Below are positions 9,558 through 20,559 of a stretch of 64,000 nucleotides of DNA, piece by piece. The stretch is taken from positions 16,001 through 80,000 of the forward strand of contig CAUYUJ010015717.1 of the NCBI GenBank assembly GCA_963575745.1, written 5' to 3'. Origin of the DNA: Prorocentrum cordatum (taxonomy: Eukaryota > Sar > Dinophyceae > Prorocentrales > Prorocentraceae). The first letter of the stretch is position 1. Each line of letters opens with the position of its first letter. The translations under genes were made by a program, and so were the position numbers. The notes beneath the pieces are model-generated. The model saw nothing but the letters and a program-made list of their open reading frames with translations, had not been told where the DNA came from and did no database searches.

Positions 9558-10007
9558 CCGAGGACCGACCTCCACTGCCCTTTCATGTCCCCGCTGGACA
9601 CGCCGTCGGCGATCGCCAACATGCCCCAGTGGGCCATGTCGACGTGCGCGGAGGGCAGGATGAACGGCTCCCAGGGTCAGGTCAGTTTGACGTTGCGAGA
9701 GCCGTGCAACCACTGCTGGTACGCCATTCTCTCCACGCACGCGGCGAACACCTCGGACAGCAACCGGAGCAAGTTTCGCATGTTGCTGGGGGCGGAGGGG
9801 CGGGCACAGCCTCTCCTGGTCGGGGAGCCCTTCCGGGGGCACGTGGACACCGACGGAGAAGCCGTCCTGCTGCTGCACGAGGTGCTGGACGAGGTGGCCG
9901 CCGAGCAGGCGGAGGCGGGCGGCACCCTCAAGGCGGTGCTGACGCCGGTGTACGGGGACCCCATGTTCACGGCCCGCAGGGGGCAACGACAGGGGCAATT
10001 GGCCGGG
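9558..10007 (+). CDS. Exon 7: PPC-like modules
   Basis: In frame: DTPSAIANMPQWAMSTCAEG, VSLTLREPCNHCWYAILSTH, then LLLHEVLDEVAAEQAEAG and AVLTPVYGDPMFTA. The CNHCWYAI and YGDPMF motifs repeat the PPC pattern. The start is approximate. The end at a GT donor (GTGGGC, 10008) is phase 0, fitting the phase-0 start of the next exon at 12748. Confidence 0.65.
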
Positions 10008-10170
10008 GTGGGCTCAGGGGGGGATGCATCGACCCTCCATGGCCCTCCGGATCGCCGATGGGGGCCCGATAGCCCGGCCCGCCCAGGAGCCTGCGGATCC
10101 GCTATCGCGGGCCTATCGCCGATCCATCGCCAGTGCATCCTCGATTCCAAGTCGATGTTCCTCCCCTGAG
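10008..10170 (+). mobile_element. Intron-like repeat family C, copy 1
   Basis: Begins at the exon 7 donor with GTGGGCTCAGGGG and ends near CTCCCCTGAG. It shares GGCTCAGGGG, GGGGCCCGATAG, GCCCGCCCAGGAGCCTGCGG and GCGGGCCTATCGCCGATCCA with 14058-14230. The ends look like a donor and a pyrimidine tract plus AG. Confidence 0.65.
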
Positions 10171-10324
10171 CCAGTCCCCGAAACAATTTTTTTTCCCAAC
10201 CATCCTGTGGTGTTGGGTCCTCGTTTTGAAGAGACGGTCCCCGCGTTCCTCCTCTCCTCCTCCTCCTTCTCCCCCTCCTCCTACCTCCTCCCTCTTCCAT
10301 GCGTTTCTTCCATGCGTTTCACCC

Positions 10325-11015
10325 GCCCAGCCACAGCAGTTTCGTGGCCCCATCGAAGCTCCACCGAGGTCCCACTGGCACCGCCCGCATGCGTCCCACC
10401 ACCCAGCACAGCCCCCTCCCCCCACCCACACAGCGCTTCGTGGCCCCATGGGAGCTCCACCGAGGCCCCAGTGGCACCGCCCGCATGCGTCCGCCACCAC
10501 CCAGCACAGCCCTTGCTCCCTGCGTTTCACCCACCCAGTACAGCGCTTCGTGGCCCCATAGGGAGCTCCACCGAAGGCCCCAGTGGCACCGCCCGGATGC
10601 GTCCGCCACCACCCAGTACAGCCCTTGCTCCCTGCGTTTCGCCCACCCAGTACAGCTCTTCGTGGCCCCATAAAGGGGGCTACACCGAACGTCCCAGTGG
10701 CACCGCCCGCATGCGTCCGCCACCACCCAGCACAGCCCTTGCTCCCTGCGTTTCACCCACCCAGTACAGCTCTTCGTGGCCCATAGGTGGCTCCACCGAA
10801 GGTCCCAGTGGCACCGCCCTCATGCGTCCGCCACCACCCAGCACAGCCCTTGCTCCCTGCGTTTCACCCACCCAGTACAGCGCTTCGTGGCCCCATATGG
10901 AGCTCCACCGAGGGTCCCAGTGGCACCGCCCGCATGCGTCCGCCACCACCCAACACGGCCCTTGCTCCCTGCGTTTCACCCACCCAGTACAGCATGTCGT
11001 GGCCCCATAGGGAGC
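10325..11015 (+). repeat. Minisatellite, unit about 112 bp, ~7 copies
   Basis: Units carry TTCGTGGCCCCATAGGGAGC, CCCAGTGGCACCGCCCGCAT and GCCACCACCCAGCACAGCCC. The marker CGTGGCCCCAT recurs near 10335, 10440, 10549, 10661, 10775, 10887 and 10999. It lies in the 10008-12747 intron. Confidence 0.9.
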
Positions 11016-11119
11016 GCCACCGAAAAAGATATCCACAATTGCGGTACTCACAACTGCATATGGTTGGGTCTTTCGCCAGGCTAATTCCCGGTAGGCTGGA
11101 ACATTTCCTGGTGAACTGG

Positions 11120-11538
11120 GTTCTTCCCTACTGACAGAGATTGTGAAAGATTTGGAGAGGTTCTGAGAACTTCTGAAAACCTTTGAGAGCTTCTGAGAGC
11201 CTCTGAGAGCTTCCCAGAACCTCTGAGAGCTTCTGGGAGCTGCTGAGAGCTGTTGGGAGCTTCTGAGAGCTCCTGAGAGTTTCTGAGAGTTTCCCTGGGA
11301 GCTTCTGAGAGCTTCCGGGAGCTGCTGAGAGCTTCTGTGGGCGTCTGAGAGCTTCTGAGAGCTTCTGAGAGATTCTGAGCAATTCTGAGAGATACTGAGA
11401 GTTTCTGAGGGCTTCTGAGATATCCCTAGACATTCTGAGAGATGTTGAAAGATCCTTAAAGATTCTGAAAGATTCTGAGAGATTCTGAGAGATTCTGAGA
11501 GATTGGAGTTTCGGAGAGAGAGAGAGAGAGAGAGAGAG

Positions 11539-11569
<31 letters not shown>

Positions 11570-12160
11570 CGTGAGAGATCCGGAGAGATCCTGAGCGATT
11601 CTGAGAGATTCGGAGAGATTCTGAGAGATCCGGAAACATTCGGAGAGATTCAGAGATTTTGAGGGCCTCTGAAAGATCCGGAGAGATTCGGAGAGATTCG
11701 GAGAGATTCTGATGGATTCTGAAAGATTATGATGGATTCTGAAAGGTTATGAGAACCTTTGAGAGCCTGTGAGAACTTCTGAGAGCTTAAGAGAGTCTCC
11801 CAGAACCTCTGTGGGCTTTTGGGAGCTTCCGAGAGCTTCGGGCAGCTTTTGGGAATGTTTGAACGCTTTTGAAAACTTCTGAGAGCCTCTGAAAACTTGT
11901 GAGAACCTTTTGAGAAGCTCTGGGAGCCTTTGAGAACTTCTAAAAGGTTGCGAAAACCTTTGACAGCTTCTGAAAACCTTGAAGAACCTCTGAGAGCCAC
12001 TGAGAAACTTTGAGTGCCTTTGAAAACCTCTGAGAGCTTTTGAGAACTTATGGAAGCTTTTGAAACCATTTGAGAAACTGTGGGAGCCTCTTACAGCCTC
12101 CGAGATATTCTGAAAAAGGCTTCGAGAACCCGTGAGAGCCTCTGAGAACTTTTGAGAGCT
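11120..12160 (+). repeat. Purine-rich ~10-bp degenerate array (gagagcttct)
   Basis: About 1 kb of GAGAGCTTCT / GAGAGATTCT words with a pure GA run at 11514-11570. The strong strand asymmetry (G/A/T-rich + strand) makes long false frames on the minus strand. Confidence 0.9.
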
Positions 12161-12164
12161 ACTA

Positions 12165-12687
<523 letters not shown>

Positions 12688-12747
12688 CGGGAAAGAAACC
12701 AGTCCGCCGGGAAAGAGAGGCGATGCGGTCCTCTCGTTGTCCCTCAG

Positions 12748-13419
12748 GTCCGCAGTGGCACCGAGGACGGCCCGCTGCTTTTCCAGTCGAATGTCAGTGG
12801 CAACGAGTGGCGGCTGCCCTTCGGTGCGGACTCCTCCGCGAAGGCGGCCAGGGGGGCTAATCTGGCGGGCGTGTACTACTTCCTGGTGAGGGCCACATCG
12901 AAGCACGCACAGTTCCGGATGCAGGTGTCATGGGACGCGCCTCGCGGGACCAACACCTCCGGTGGGACCACGGCCCGCGGGCAGTATTTTCCGGCGCCTC
13001 CGGCCCCAGACACCCTCGGCTTGCCGACGCTTCTGGACGGCCAGGCCGAGCCAGGTGTACTGCTGAGCGGCCACCCGGACTTCTACGTGTTCAGGCCCCT
13101 CGCCGGCAAGGGCGGCGTCAGCCGGCCGAACATCACCGTCTCCGTCGTGTCGAAGGGCGGGCCCGCTTGCAGCGTGCACGCGGCAGCGCTGCCTGGGGGC
13201 GAGGAGGGTGCCCGGCTGGCTCCCGAGCGCTTGCGGGAGATCTTCCACGACCCCACCAAGGCCACTTGGAGCTCCGTGCAGGGGAGGCCCTCCCTCAGCA
13301 TCCTCAGCTCGCACCCTGCCTACGTGCCGCCCGGCGGCGGCGCCTCCTACATCATTTCGGCTGCGCGCAGGATCGACCCCTCGCCAGAGTGGCCTCTGGC
13401 GTGGGCCCACTGGGGTGAC
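12748..13419 (+). CDS. Exon 8: PPC-like modules
   Basis: The pyrimidine-rich acceptor CTCTCGTTGTCCCTCAG precedes a phase-0 start. Reads VRSGTEDGPLLFQSNVSGNE, then GVYYFLVRATSKHAQFRMQV, PGVLLSGHPDFYVFRPLAGK, SRPNITVSVVSKGGPACSVH, and YIISAARRIDPSPEW to the end. Two PPC-like cores are visible. At the 3' end CCGATC (13420-13425) recurs at the next exon start (13687-13692), and joining there gives HWGDPIIAVALDEV, a good PPC GDP core. That needs a non-standard donor; a GTAGCA donor at 13441 would also keep frame but add seven residues. Confidence 0.75.
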
Positions 13420-13686
13420 CCGATCGCTAAACGCGATGCGGTAGCAGCGGCCCCTCTGAAGCCGCGCGCCACAGGTCACTCCTCAGAACTTCGGCGCCGT
13501 GATTTTTCACGCAACGTAGACCCCCGGAAGTCTGATCCCTGGACTGTTTTTTCATGCTGGGCCGTTTTTGTTGACGGTCTCGAGGCCCAGTGAAGGACCT
13601 TGGAGGCCGAAAACGGCCAAAATTTGCCCGCTGTTTTTTCACGGTGGGAGGAGGTTTGGGGTGCCCGGGGTCACTCTTGCGTGTAG
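13420..13686 (+). other. Intron 8, flanked by CCGATC
   Basis: 267 bases ending TTGCGTGTAG. CCGATC lies at both ends. The donor side reads CCGATCGC, not GT, so the cut is uncertain (alternative donor at 13441). Confidence 0.5.
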
Positions 13687-13895
13687 CCGATCATCGCCGT
13701 GGCGCTCGACGAGGTCCCCAGGGAGCCCGTGTACTCCACCTGGCAGTGCTCCTCGATCGCGAATCTCACGCCGGTGCGCTGTGCTGCTGGCTCGCCCGGC
13801 TTCGCGGAGTGCGTGTCAAACGACGGCCAGGCGTGTTATCAGGCGCAGGGCCAGCGGGAGTGCAAGGAGAAGGCGTGGAGCCGGGAGTCTAAGCT
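13687..13895 (+). CDS. Exon 9: PPC-like module, Cys-rich
   Basis: Reads PIIAVALDEVPREPVYSTWQ, then CSSIANLTPVRCAAGSPG, ECVSNDGQACYQAQGQREC and AWSRESK. Five Cys suggest disulfides, in keeping with a secreted product. The exon ends in phase 2 at a GT donor (GTGACC, 13896), matching the phase of the next exon. Confidence 0.7.
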
Positions 13896-14670
13896 GTGAC
13901 CCAGGGGCAGTTTTAGGAGGGGATAGGCGCTAGGCTTTCCGTCGTATCTCGGCGGTAATTGTTTTCGCAAGCAGCTGCGCCTCTCCGAGAGGTTTCTGGG
14001 GGTGCCAGGAACGTTCCGAACGGCCCGCGTTATGGCCCGAAAGCCAGCGGGGACGGGGATAGGCTCAGGGGAGGCATCGACTGCCAATCGCCCATTGATC
14101 GCTGATAGGGGCCCGATAGCTCACCCTCCCAGCCCGCCCAGGAGCCTGCGGATTCGCTACATCGCGGGCCTATCGCCGATCCATCGCCGGTGTATCCCCG
14201 ATTCCAGGTGGACGTTTCCCCCCCCCTCAGCAGACCCAATGTTCCCCCTTCAGTGGTGCCACACCTCTTCGAGGACTAGGGGGGAGGTGCGCGTGCATTG
14301 TAGCGTAGCATATTGGTGGAGAAGTGCCCGCGGACCATGACGCAGCGGCGGCCTGGGACATTGGATTCCAGGCCTGCTCGTTGGCGTCGTCCTTTCCAAG
14401 ATCTCTTCCAACGGCAAACATTTGTTGCTGCATCTGCCCCCCGATGATTTTTCTCGATCGTCATCTTGCGCTAGGTATGTTCTTGGAGAATGTATGACTC
14501 TGGGAATCCTGGGCATGGTAATGACGTTGGCGGTATCTGAGTTTGAGTCTCACCAGAGACGACTCACGGCGCGAAAACTCCGCGCAGGGGCCGCCCAGAA
14601 ATTCTGTCTGTTTACACCGTCCTGGGGATCGTGTGCTTGGCGTTTTGAGGGCACGCTCTGACTCCGCCAG
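13896..14670 (+). other. Intron 9
   Basis: GT-AG, 775 bases, containing a family C repeat copy at 14058-14230. The remainder has no protein-like frame or other repeat I can name. Confidence 0.65.
14058..14230 (+). mobile_element. Intron-like repeat family C, copy 2
   Basis: Begins GATAGGCTCAGGGGAGGCAT and ends with a C-rich tract plus CTCAG. It is homologous to 10008-10170 in the same orientation and is nested inside intron 9, not at its ends. Confidence 0.65.
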
Positions 14671-16609
14671 GTCTGGGGACCCGTCGGGGGGCCCACCCCT
14701 CGTGTGGCCCGCGTGCGAGTCCCCGGACGCCGCCAACGCGGATCAGCTATGCCCGCGCGCATACGAGAGGTCGGGCCCACGCTTGGGGAGTATCATGGCA
14801 TCGGGGGTCCTGGGCAGCTCGAGGTTCATTCTGCACACCCTGCCTGGCAGGACGGGGGTGGGCGCTGCGCACGGTGCACATCCCTGCCCCTCCGAAGGCG
14901 GCCGACGCACTGTTCACGGAGGGTGCGAGCGGGAGCCGGATCAAGCCCATCGTCATCAGTTGCGAGGGGTTCGCGCCGTGCAAGAGGCTGGACGGGTGCA
15001 GGGCGCGCGAGGCCGGGACTGCGTCCCCAAGGGGGCCGGGGTTGGCGCCGTACCAGGTCACCGCGCGGGCGTCGGGGGCGTTGGCCGAGCTGACGATCAC
15101 CGGCGAGCCCGTGCTCGGGGAGGTGGGCTACGGCAAGTACAGGAGATATCGCATGGTGCTCACCGAGCCGCTCGTGCAGGGCCGCGTCGTCGCCGTGTCG
15201 ATCAATATCCTTTCTGGCGATGCAGACCTGTACGTCGGGCCCACCGTGGAGGTGACGCGGGAGGACAGCCCGTACAAGTCGGACGTTGTGGGCAGCGACG
15301 CTATATTCATCAGCGGGGCCGACGCCATCCACAAGCAGCATTGCGAGAAGGTGCTGCAACACGGCGGCGAGTGCTATTATTATGTCGCAGTGTTGGGGAC
15401 GATGGCACAGGATGCCGAGTTCGAGATCTCTGCCTACATTCCTGGCGGGGTGCCGAGGCAGCTGTTCCCCTCGAGCGGGCTGGTGATGGCGATTCCACCC
15501 TCTGGCGGCTGGCAGTACGCCTTCCAGAACTTGAGCCAGTGGATGGATAGGGCCAGCGGAGATGGCATCATGATTCAGGCAATGCCCAATGTCGGCGTCG
15601 TCTCCGCGATGGCGGCGAGGGTGGCCCCGCTGGACCAGGTCGCGCACCCTGTGGCGGCGGGCTGGCCACAGCCGTTTGTGAGCATGGGAGCGATGGGCGG
15701 CACGAGCGTCGCGAATGTGTGGCGGATCCGCTTAGAGGCGAAGGACATCCATGACAAGTGCAGGGTCAGGGCCGCGCAGAAAGAATGTGGCCTCTTGGTG
15801 GGCGTCAATGCCACATCGATGGTCATCGGCAGGATCGCGGTGCAGGCATTGACATCGAAGGCGGAGTCCGCAGCGGCAGCGGCGGTGCCTCTCTCGACGG
15901 GCGAACCCGGGCACGGGTCAATTCGCGGGAACGAGGCCGCTTGCTTCAGTGTCGATGTCAGGGACACGTTCGACGCGCTGTCAATATCGGTGACGACGCA
16001 GTCAAACTGTGACCCGTTCCTGTGGGTGGACTTCCCGGCGGACGCGAGCGGCGTACGGCCAGAGAGGCTCGCCGTGCCAGCAGACCCGGCGCTGCACTTC
16101 GTGCACACCAGGATCAACCGCTCGGACCCGAGGTACAATGCTGGAGTGTACTACCTGTGGATCAAGCAGACAGGGGGCGGCGTGTGCGAGTTCGATATCC
16201 GCGCTGAACCCAAGCTCCACGCGGAGACAGAGCTTCCAGCCAGTGGCCTACCCGAGGCTGGCCCAGTGACTTTCAGCCTTCTTCGGCTTGACGCTCCAGA
16301 TTTTACCACGGGCGAAGGCCAGGACCAGTACTTCCTCCACAACGTCCGGGACTCTGGCCGGGAAAATTTGGAGGTCCGTGTGACCGCCATAACCGGTGAC
16401 CTGGAGGTGCACTACGCCGTTCTCTTGGATCAGGAGGGGAGCGCGTTGCAATCCAGCAAGGATGCCAGGCTGATGGCGGCACTGGACAACCTCCAGTCGC
16501 TGCCAGTTGTCACACGGAGAGGCGCGGAGATGTTCTCCAAGTGGGGCTTGGATACGTGGTGCAACAAGGCGTCGAAGTGCCAGGTCATCCTCAGGGTGCG
16601 CGGCACCAG
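14671..16609 (+). CDS. Exon 10: long exon with four or more PPC-like modules; one frameshift
   Basis: It starts in phase 2 after CCGCCAG. The first frame reads SGDPSGGPPLVWPACESPDA and on to SSRFILHTLPGRTG. At a run of five G (14854-14858) the frame slips by one; with four G it would read TGWALRTVHIPAPP and continue unbroken for 580 codons. Cores include SINILSGDADLYVGPTVEVT, HGGECYYYVAVLGTMAQDAE, NVWRIRLEAKDIHDKCRVRA, ISVTTQSNCDPFLWVDFPAD, YYLWIKQTGGGVCEFDIRAE and VRVTAITGDLEVHYAVLLDQ. SGDADLYVG and SNCDPFLWV are classic PPC positions. Ends VRGT plus AG, phase 2. The frameshift may be an assembly error or real. Confidence 0.85.
14854..14858 (+). other. Five-G run with +1 frame shift inside exon 10
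   Basis: Good protein-like sequence lies in one frame to the left and in the next frame to the right, with no room for an intron. Removing one G restores a single frame. Confidence 0.7.
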
Positions 16610-16848
16610 GAGCCAATCAGTGACGAAACGTCTTGGTCTACCCACAGGTCCACCAAGAGATGTTCTAACAGCTCTGTTTTGTACAACATGTTGCGATGAT
16701 ATTTCTGGTCGACATCGCTTTGTTCTGAGGACTCGGCTCTAACTTTGCTCTCAGCACAACTTTTGTTCCTTCTTAGAGCACCCTTTGTTCTGAAAGTCTG
16801 TCGTGGCGGGCCTGTCGGCAGACCTTGACGGTCGGCCCCTGCTCGCAG
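16610..16848 (+). other. Intron 10, GA donor, flanked by CAGGAG
   Basis: 239 bases from GAGCCA to CTCGCAG. CAGGAG flanks at 16607-16612 and 16846-16851. Both sides are phase 2; the join reads RGT-R-RGRPADFLAAVLDHT. No GT donor gives a better frame. Confidence 0.7.
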
Positions 16849-17365
16849 GAGGGGACGCCCGGCGGACTTCCTGGCCGCCGTGCTGGACCACACCGCCAGC
16901 CTCAGGCACTCCGTGGCCATGACCCTCGGCGTGCCCCTCGAGGACACCCTCGACAACGCCACGAGGGCCTGGCAGTACCAGCTCATGCTGGACAACCCCT
17001 CCGACGAGGTCGAGATCCGCCTCTCGTGCAAGGGGGCAGGCAGAGCCAGCGCCTGCCAGTGGCGCTCTGGGCGGGTGCTGCTGACCGCCGACGCCCGGCC
17101 GCTGATGCCAGCGAGTGCCCAGGATCGCTCGTATTCCTCGTCGCACGACGCCAGGGCGCAGGGCCACGAGCAGAAGGACGGCGTGCTGTGCATCTGGCTG
17201 AGGGCCGAGGGGGGCGCGAGCCCCGGCGCGTGCAGATACCCGTGCGTCCTGAACGTGCGGGTGGAGTTCAACAGGGACGAGGGGGCATGGGCCGAGCCCC
17301 TGGAGTTCGAGCTCATGGCCGTGGCCGAGGGCTCCTACGCGATGCTGGTGGACGGTTGTCGGGAG
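16849..17365 (+). CDS. Exon 11: PPC-like module
   Basis: Reads RGRPADFLAAVLDHTASLRH, then ATRAWQYQLMLDNPSDEVEI, RLSCKGAGRASACQW, DGVLCIWLRAEGGASPG and FELMAVAEGSYAMLVDG. The WQYQLML / VEIRLSC strands match a PPC module. The 3' end is uncertain: the frame runs open to 17614, but beyond about 17365 the composition becomes Pro/Arg/Gly-rich. TTGTCGGGA at 17356-17364 recurs at 19787-19795 next to the following exon, though that join is off by one base. Confidence 0.7.
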
Positions 17366-17690
17366 GCGCCAACCGTCGACACGCTCCCCAAGCCTGGCCA
17401 GGCCCCTGGAGGTCCCCGGGGGCCTCCCCGGGAGCTCATGAAGGCCTCCAGGGTCCAGAGGCCCCCCGGAGGCCCGAGCAAGAGGCAGAGGCGTCTGCAA
17501 GTCTCGGCCCCGACCCTCCGAAGGGCCCTCTCACGGCCCACGAGGCGTCGGCCGGGCCAGTGGAAGGCACGTCGACTTGTGGTCCTGGTCCTGGGCCCAG
17601 GGTGCCGGTGCTGACGTGTTGGCAGTTGCCCCTCCCCCCCCCGCCTCGAAGGTGACGACCCGGTCTCGGGGCTGCTGTCGCCCAGCGTCC
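17366..17690. other. Probable intron start, no gene seen
   Basis: GC-rich sequence with CCTGGAGGTCCCCGGGGGCC-type reiterations; the open frame has biased, non-protein-like composition. Confidence 0.4.
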
Positions 17691-17694
17691 CAGA

Positions 17695-17868
17695 GCGGTT
17701 CCTCTTCCTCGTCCTATTCCTCTTCCTCGTCCTATTCCTCTTCCTCGTCCTTCTCCTACTCCTCTTCCTCGTCCTATTCCTCCTTTCTCCTATTCCTTCC
17801 CCTCCCTTATTTCTTCCATTCCTCTCCCTCGTCCTATTCCTCCTCCCCTTCCTTCCTCAAAAGATAAT
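17695..17868 (+). repeat. Pyrimidine microsatellite (CTCTTCCTCGTCCTATTC)
   Basis: Reiterated TCCTCTTCCTCGTCCTATTC words. Confidence 0.85.
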
Positions 17869-18409
17869 GAGTCTCCCGTGGGGCACAGTCCAGGCAACAT
17901 GCAATTGATGTATTGAAAGCCGCGGCCCCTTCTGAACTCGAAATGTGGAGGCGTTTGACCGGCAGTTACACCTAAACCGTGTTTTGGGCGAGACACGTCT
18001 GAGACAGTATTCACATCTCCAGTTGTCCCCAGCCCACAGAGGTACTCGTGTGTGTGTGTGTGCGTGTGGATCTTCAAGACCTCGCGAACCTCTTGGGCCA
18101 ACATTCCCCATGTTGAGCTCCCCGAATATCTCGCTTTAGTTGGGCCACTCAGCCAGGATCAAAGGTATAGACTTACACAGTTTGTACTAGTCTGTCACAT
18201 TGTGCTGTACACCCTCACACACATGAGGGAACGCATGCAGCAACGCCCCCTGACCTGCGAGCCAGTCGGCACCTTATTGTCTCTGATGTCCTCTAGGTCA
18301 GTTGGGCTTTCAGCCTGAGACTCTTCTCTGTGGGCCTTGGCTTTCTTTAAAGCGAGCCAGCCTTCTGGGACATCGGCAGCAGCCTTACGAGATAAGTGGC
18401 AGCAGCAGG

Positions 18410-18475
18410 TAAAGAGAGAGAGAGAGAGAAAGAGAGGCAGAGACAGAGAGGTAGGCAGAGAGAGAGAGAGAGCAG
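18410..18475 (+). repeat. (GA)n tract
   Basis: AGAGAGAG with occasional GGCAGAG interruptions. Confidence 0.85.
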
Positions 18476-18479
18476 CTTG

Positions 18480-19585
18480 CGGGTCAACAGCAGCCCTCGT
18501 CAACGCTTAAAATCAATCGTGAGACGGCTCGAGATATTTCCATCTGTGTGAATAGCTCATACCACCTGCGCCTCATGCTCTGCGACGCAAGAGATCTGAC
18601 CAACAAGTTTCGGAACAGGACCATGCACATCCCGAAGCATGTTGTCATGAGGGTCCAACTAGCAACCCCCAAAGCCCGCTGGGGCCATGCCCCCTCAACT
18701 ACGGCGCAAACACAAGACGTCGGGAACAAGTTCCGCTTGCTGAGAGAATTCGAATCGATCGCATCCTCGTGCAGAGTTCCGATGCCTCTGCTGGGTCTGG
18801 CACACCAAATTTGGGCAGCCACGTTCTCGTGAAAAGGGAGCTATTCGGGTCAGCTGCCACAGCATCCTGCAGCACTTCTGGGGTGCAAATCTCTTTCTTT
18901 GTTCGCGCCCTTGAAGTAACCGCCAGCACCTGTGGAATGTGGTGTCTGGCTTCTCACAAAACTTGCACAGAGTACAGTCGATGCTGATTAGTAGGTCGAC
19001 CCTGCCAAATCGAGGGTACCCTGGTGTCCTGTGCTTCGCGACCCATGCTCTCTACATTCATGTCGTAATGTGGCCCCTGGAAGAGTCTTGTGTCCTCTCG
19101 CGTGTCCTCTCCAATCAACCCCGACTGTAGCCCCAGTGGGAAGCCGATCCTCCCATGTCTGGCTTCGGGCAGGTGGCAGCACGATCGGCAGCTGGCGTGA
19201 CAACCTCAGGGGTCTGGCTGCCAGCTCCCACCAAAGCCCTCTCTGATGACGGGCTGGAGCCGCAGTGCCTCCATGGCATGGCAGAGCACGATGAGCCACT
19301 ATTTGGACACGAGCGTCCTCAAGCTGCGGAACAAACCTTCTCGCCACACAAGCGGGCGAAACGGTGTCACATTCAACCTCCATACCAAGTCGGTCCACGA
19401 CGGCGGGCGGGCTCTCGAACACCGATCCCCGTTCACGGGCCGACCGCAGCATGCCATGGACCGGCCCGATGCTCCACTTGAGCCTCTGGTGACTGTCGGG
19501 ACGGGAAGCAGGGGACGCCTCCTGAGCGGCACGAGCAAGCTTCGAGAGCAACGTCTGGGGGAACGACTGCATACTGGACACGCTG
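18480..19585 (-). pseudogene. LINE-like retrotransposon relic: end of RT region, zinc motif, start of RNase H
   Basis: Read on the minus strand from 19585 downward. About 19490-19330 gives LKWSIGPVHGMLRSARERG and VECDTVSPACVARR, which I recognise as the conserved segment after the RT core in dinoflagellate LINE-like elements. Near 18970-18920 comes CKFCEKPDTTFHRCW, a C-x2-C-x7-H-x3-C-like zinc motif, followed in another frame by VLQDAVAADPNSSLFTRTW. Near 18560-18520 the sequence IHTDGNISSRLTIDF carries the TDG start motif of RNase H. At least three frame changes and a stop after IDFKR show it is dead. It lies opposite to the host gene. Confidence 0.6.
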
Positions 19586-19797
19586 AGGCTTTTGTCGCGG
19601 CGTGGTGGCCATCCATCTCCAGAGTGTCATACCAGCTGCGTTCAGTGGGCCTCCAGCTCAGACTCAGCACCACGGATCGACACCCCACTGACAGCGGCAT
19701 CGTCCTCTTCTTCGTCCTCCTCGCCCCCTCCCCATCCTCGCCCGCTCCTCGCCCTCGCCCCCTCACACCTCACCTCGCCCTCCCCCTTGTCGGGAAG
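19586..19797. other. Pyrimidine-rich stretch before exon 12
   Basis: CCTC/CGCC-rich tract leading to the acceptor CTTGTCGGGAAG at 19797. No gene seen. Confidence 0.4.
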
Positions 19798-19933
19798 GTT
19801 CCTCTTCGACTCGCGGCGGGCGAGCCCTCACGTGACCGTGTTGGCCACCTTCCCTTTCGAGCCCGTGGACCCGCAGCTGGAACTCGTCCGGGGGGCAAGA
19901 GGGGTGCACCCGCTCGGGAGCTTTGGGACGGGG
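19798..19933 (+). CDS. Exon 12: PPC-like module fragment
   Basis: Reads FLFDSRRASPHVTVLATFPF, then EPVDPQLELVRGARG and PLGSFGTG, ending at a GT donor (GTCAAT, 19934). The HVTVLATFPF...DPQLELV pattern mirrors PPC strands (compare DIGVYLTTFDGDPDFAIS in exon 5). Starts in phase 2. The phase does not fit the presumed end of exon 11, so a small exon or indel is missing. Confidence 0.6.
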
Positions 19934-19964
19934 GTCAATACAAACGGGGGTCAGCCAGAGCACC

Positions 19965-20110
19965 GGACCTTGCAGGACCCTGCAGGGCCAGGGTCGCACT
20001 GACCCGGGTTTGGGCGCAGGAGCCTGCAGGATCTTGCAGGATCCTTCGCGTTGACCCGGGCTTGGGCGCAGGATCTTGCAGGATCTTGCAGGATTCTGCA
20101 GGGCCTGGCC
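19965..20110 (+). repeat. Minisatellite (ttgcaggatc / gacccgggt words)
   Basis: Repeats of CTTGCAGGATC, CCTGCAGG and TGACCCGGG in a ~35-60 bp higher-order pattern. Confidence 0.7.
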
Positions 20111-20171
20111 GACCCGGGTCTGGAGTGACCCGGGTCAGAAGAGCCTCGGCCCGCTCCCGCCCCCGCCCCCA

Positions 20172-20215
20172 AGCCGCCTCGTGGGCTTCCGGCTGTCGCT
20201 GGGCGGGCGTCCTGC
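20172..20215 (+). CDS. Possible small exon fragment (VGFRLSLGG)
   Basis: RLVGFRLSLGGRP could be a terminal PPC strand, but no supported splice sites or phase test are available. May be chance. Confidence 0.2.
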
Positions 20216-20464
20216 TGCAGCCTGGCGCGGGGGCCACAAGCCACCCCTGCTCGAGAGGGACGCCCCGTCTGTGTCTCGGTGCTTGGACGCTGCACCCTGG
20301 AGCGGGCTTCGCATGGAACATGCGATGGGTGCGCGCACGCGCATATCGAAGACGTTCTGGAAACGCCCATGCGGCCAAACGTTGGGCCAAAGTCTGGGCA
20401 AGCAAATTGGACTATGTGTCCCCCCAGCTGTTGCGGAACCTCTTGGGGGAACACCGAGACGAGA

Positions 20465-20512
20465 GGGAGGAGAAGGATGAGGAGAAGGAGGAGGAGGAGG
20501 AGGAAAGCGAGG
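20465..20512 (+). repeat. (GGA)n tract
   Basis: GAGGAGAAGGATGAGGAGAAGGAGGAGG-type purine run. Confidence 0.7.
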
Positions 20513-20559
20513 CCGTCTTGTGGCTGGCAAGAAGAGCTGCAGTATAAGCTGAAGTGGGA

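Noticed and set aside
10171-10290. PVPETIFFPNHPVVLG frame after the family C copy, as a possible exon
   Set aside because: It contains a run of eight T and leads into a CTC tract, with no donor in phase; splicing 10007 to 12748 gives a better protein.
11120-12069. Minus-strand Ser/Leu/Gln-rich frames that look like leucine-rich repeats
   Set aside because: Produced by the 10-bp GAGAGCTTCT array; the period is not a multiple of three and the repeat drifts across frames.
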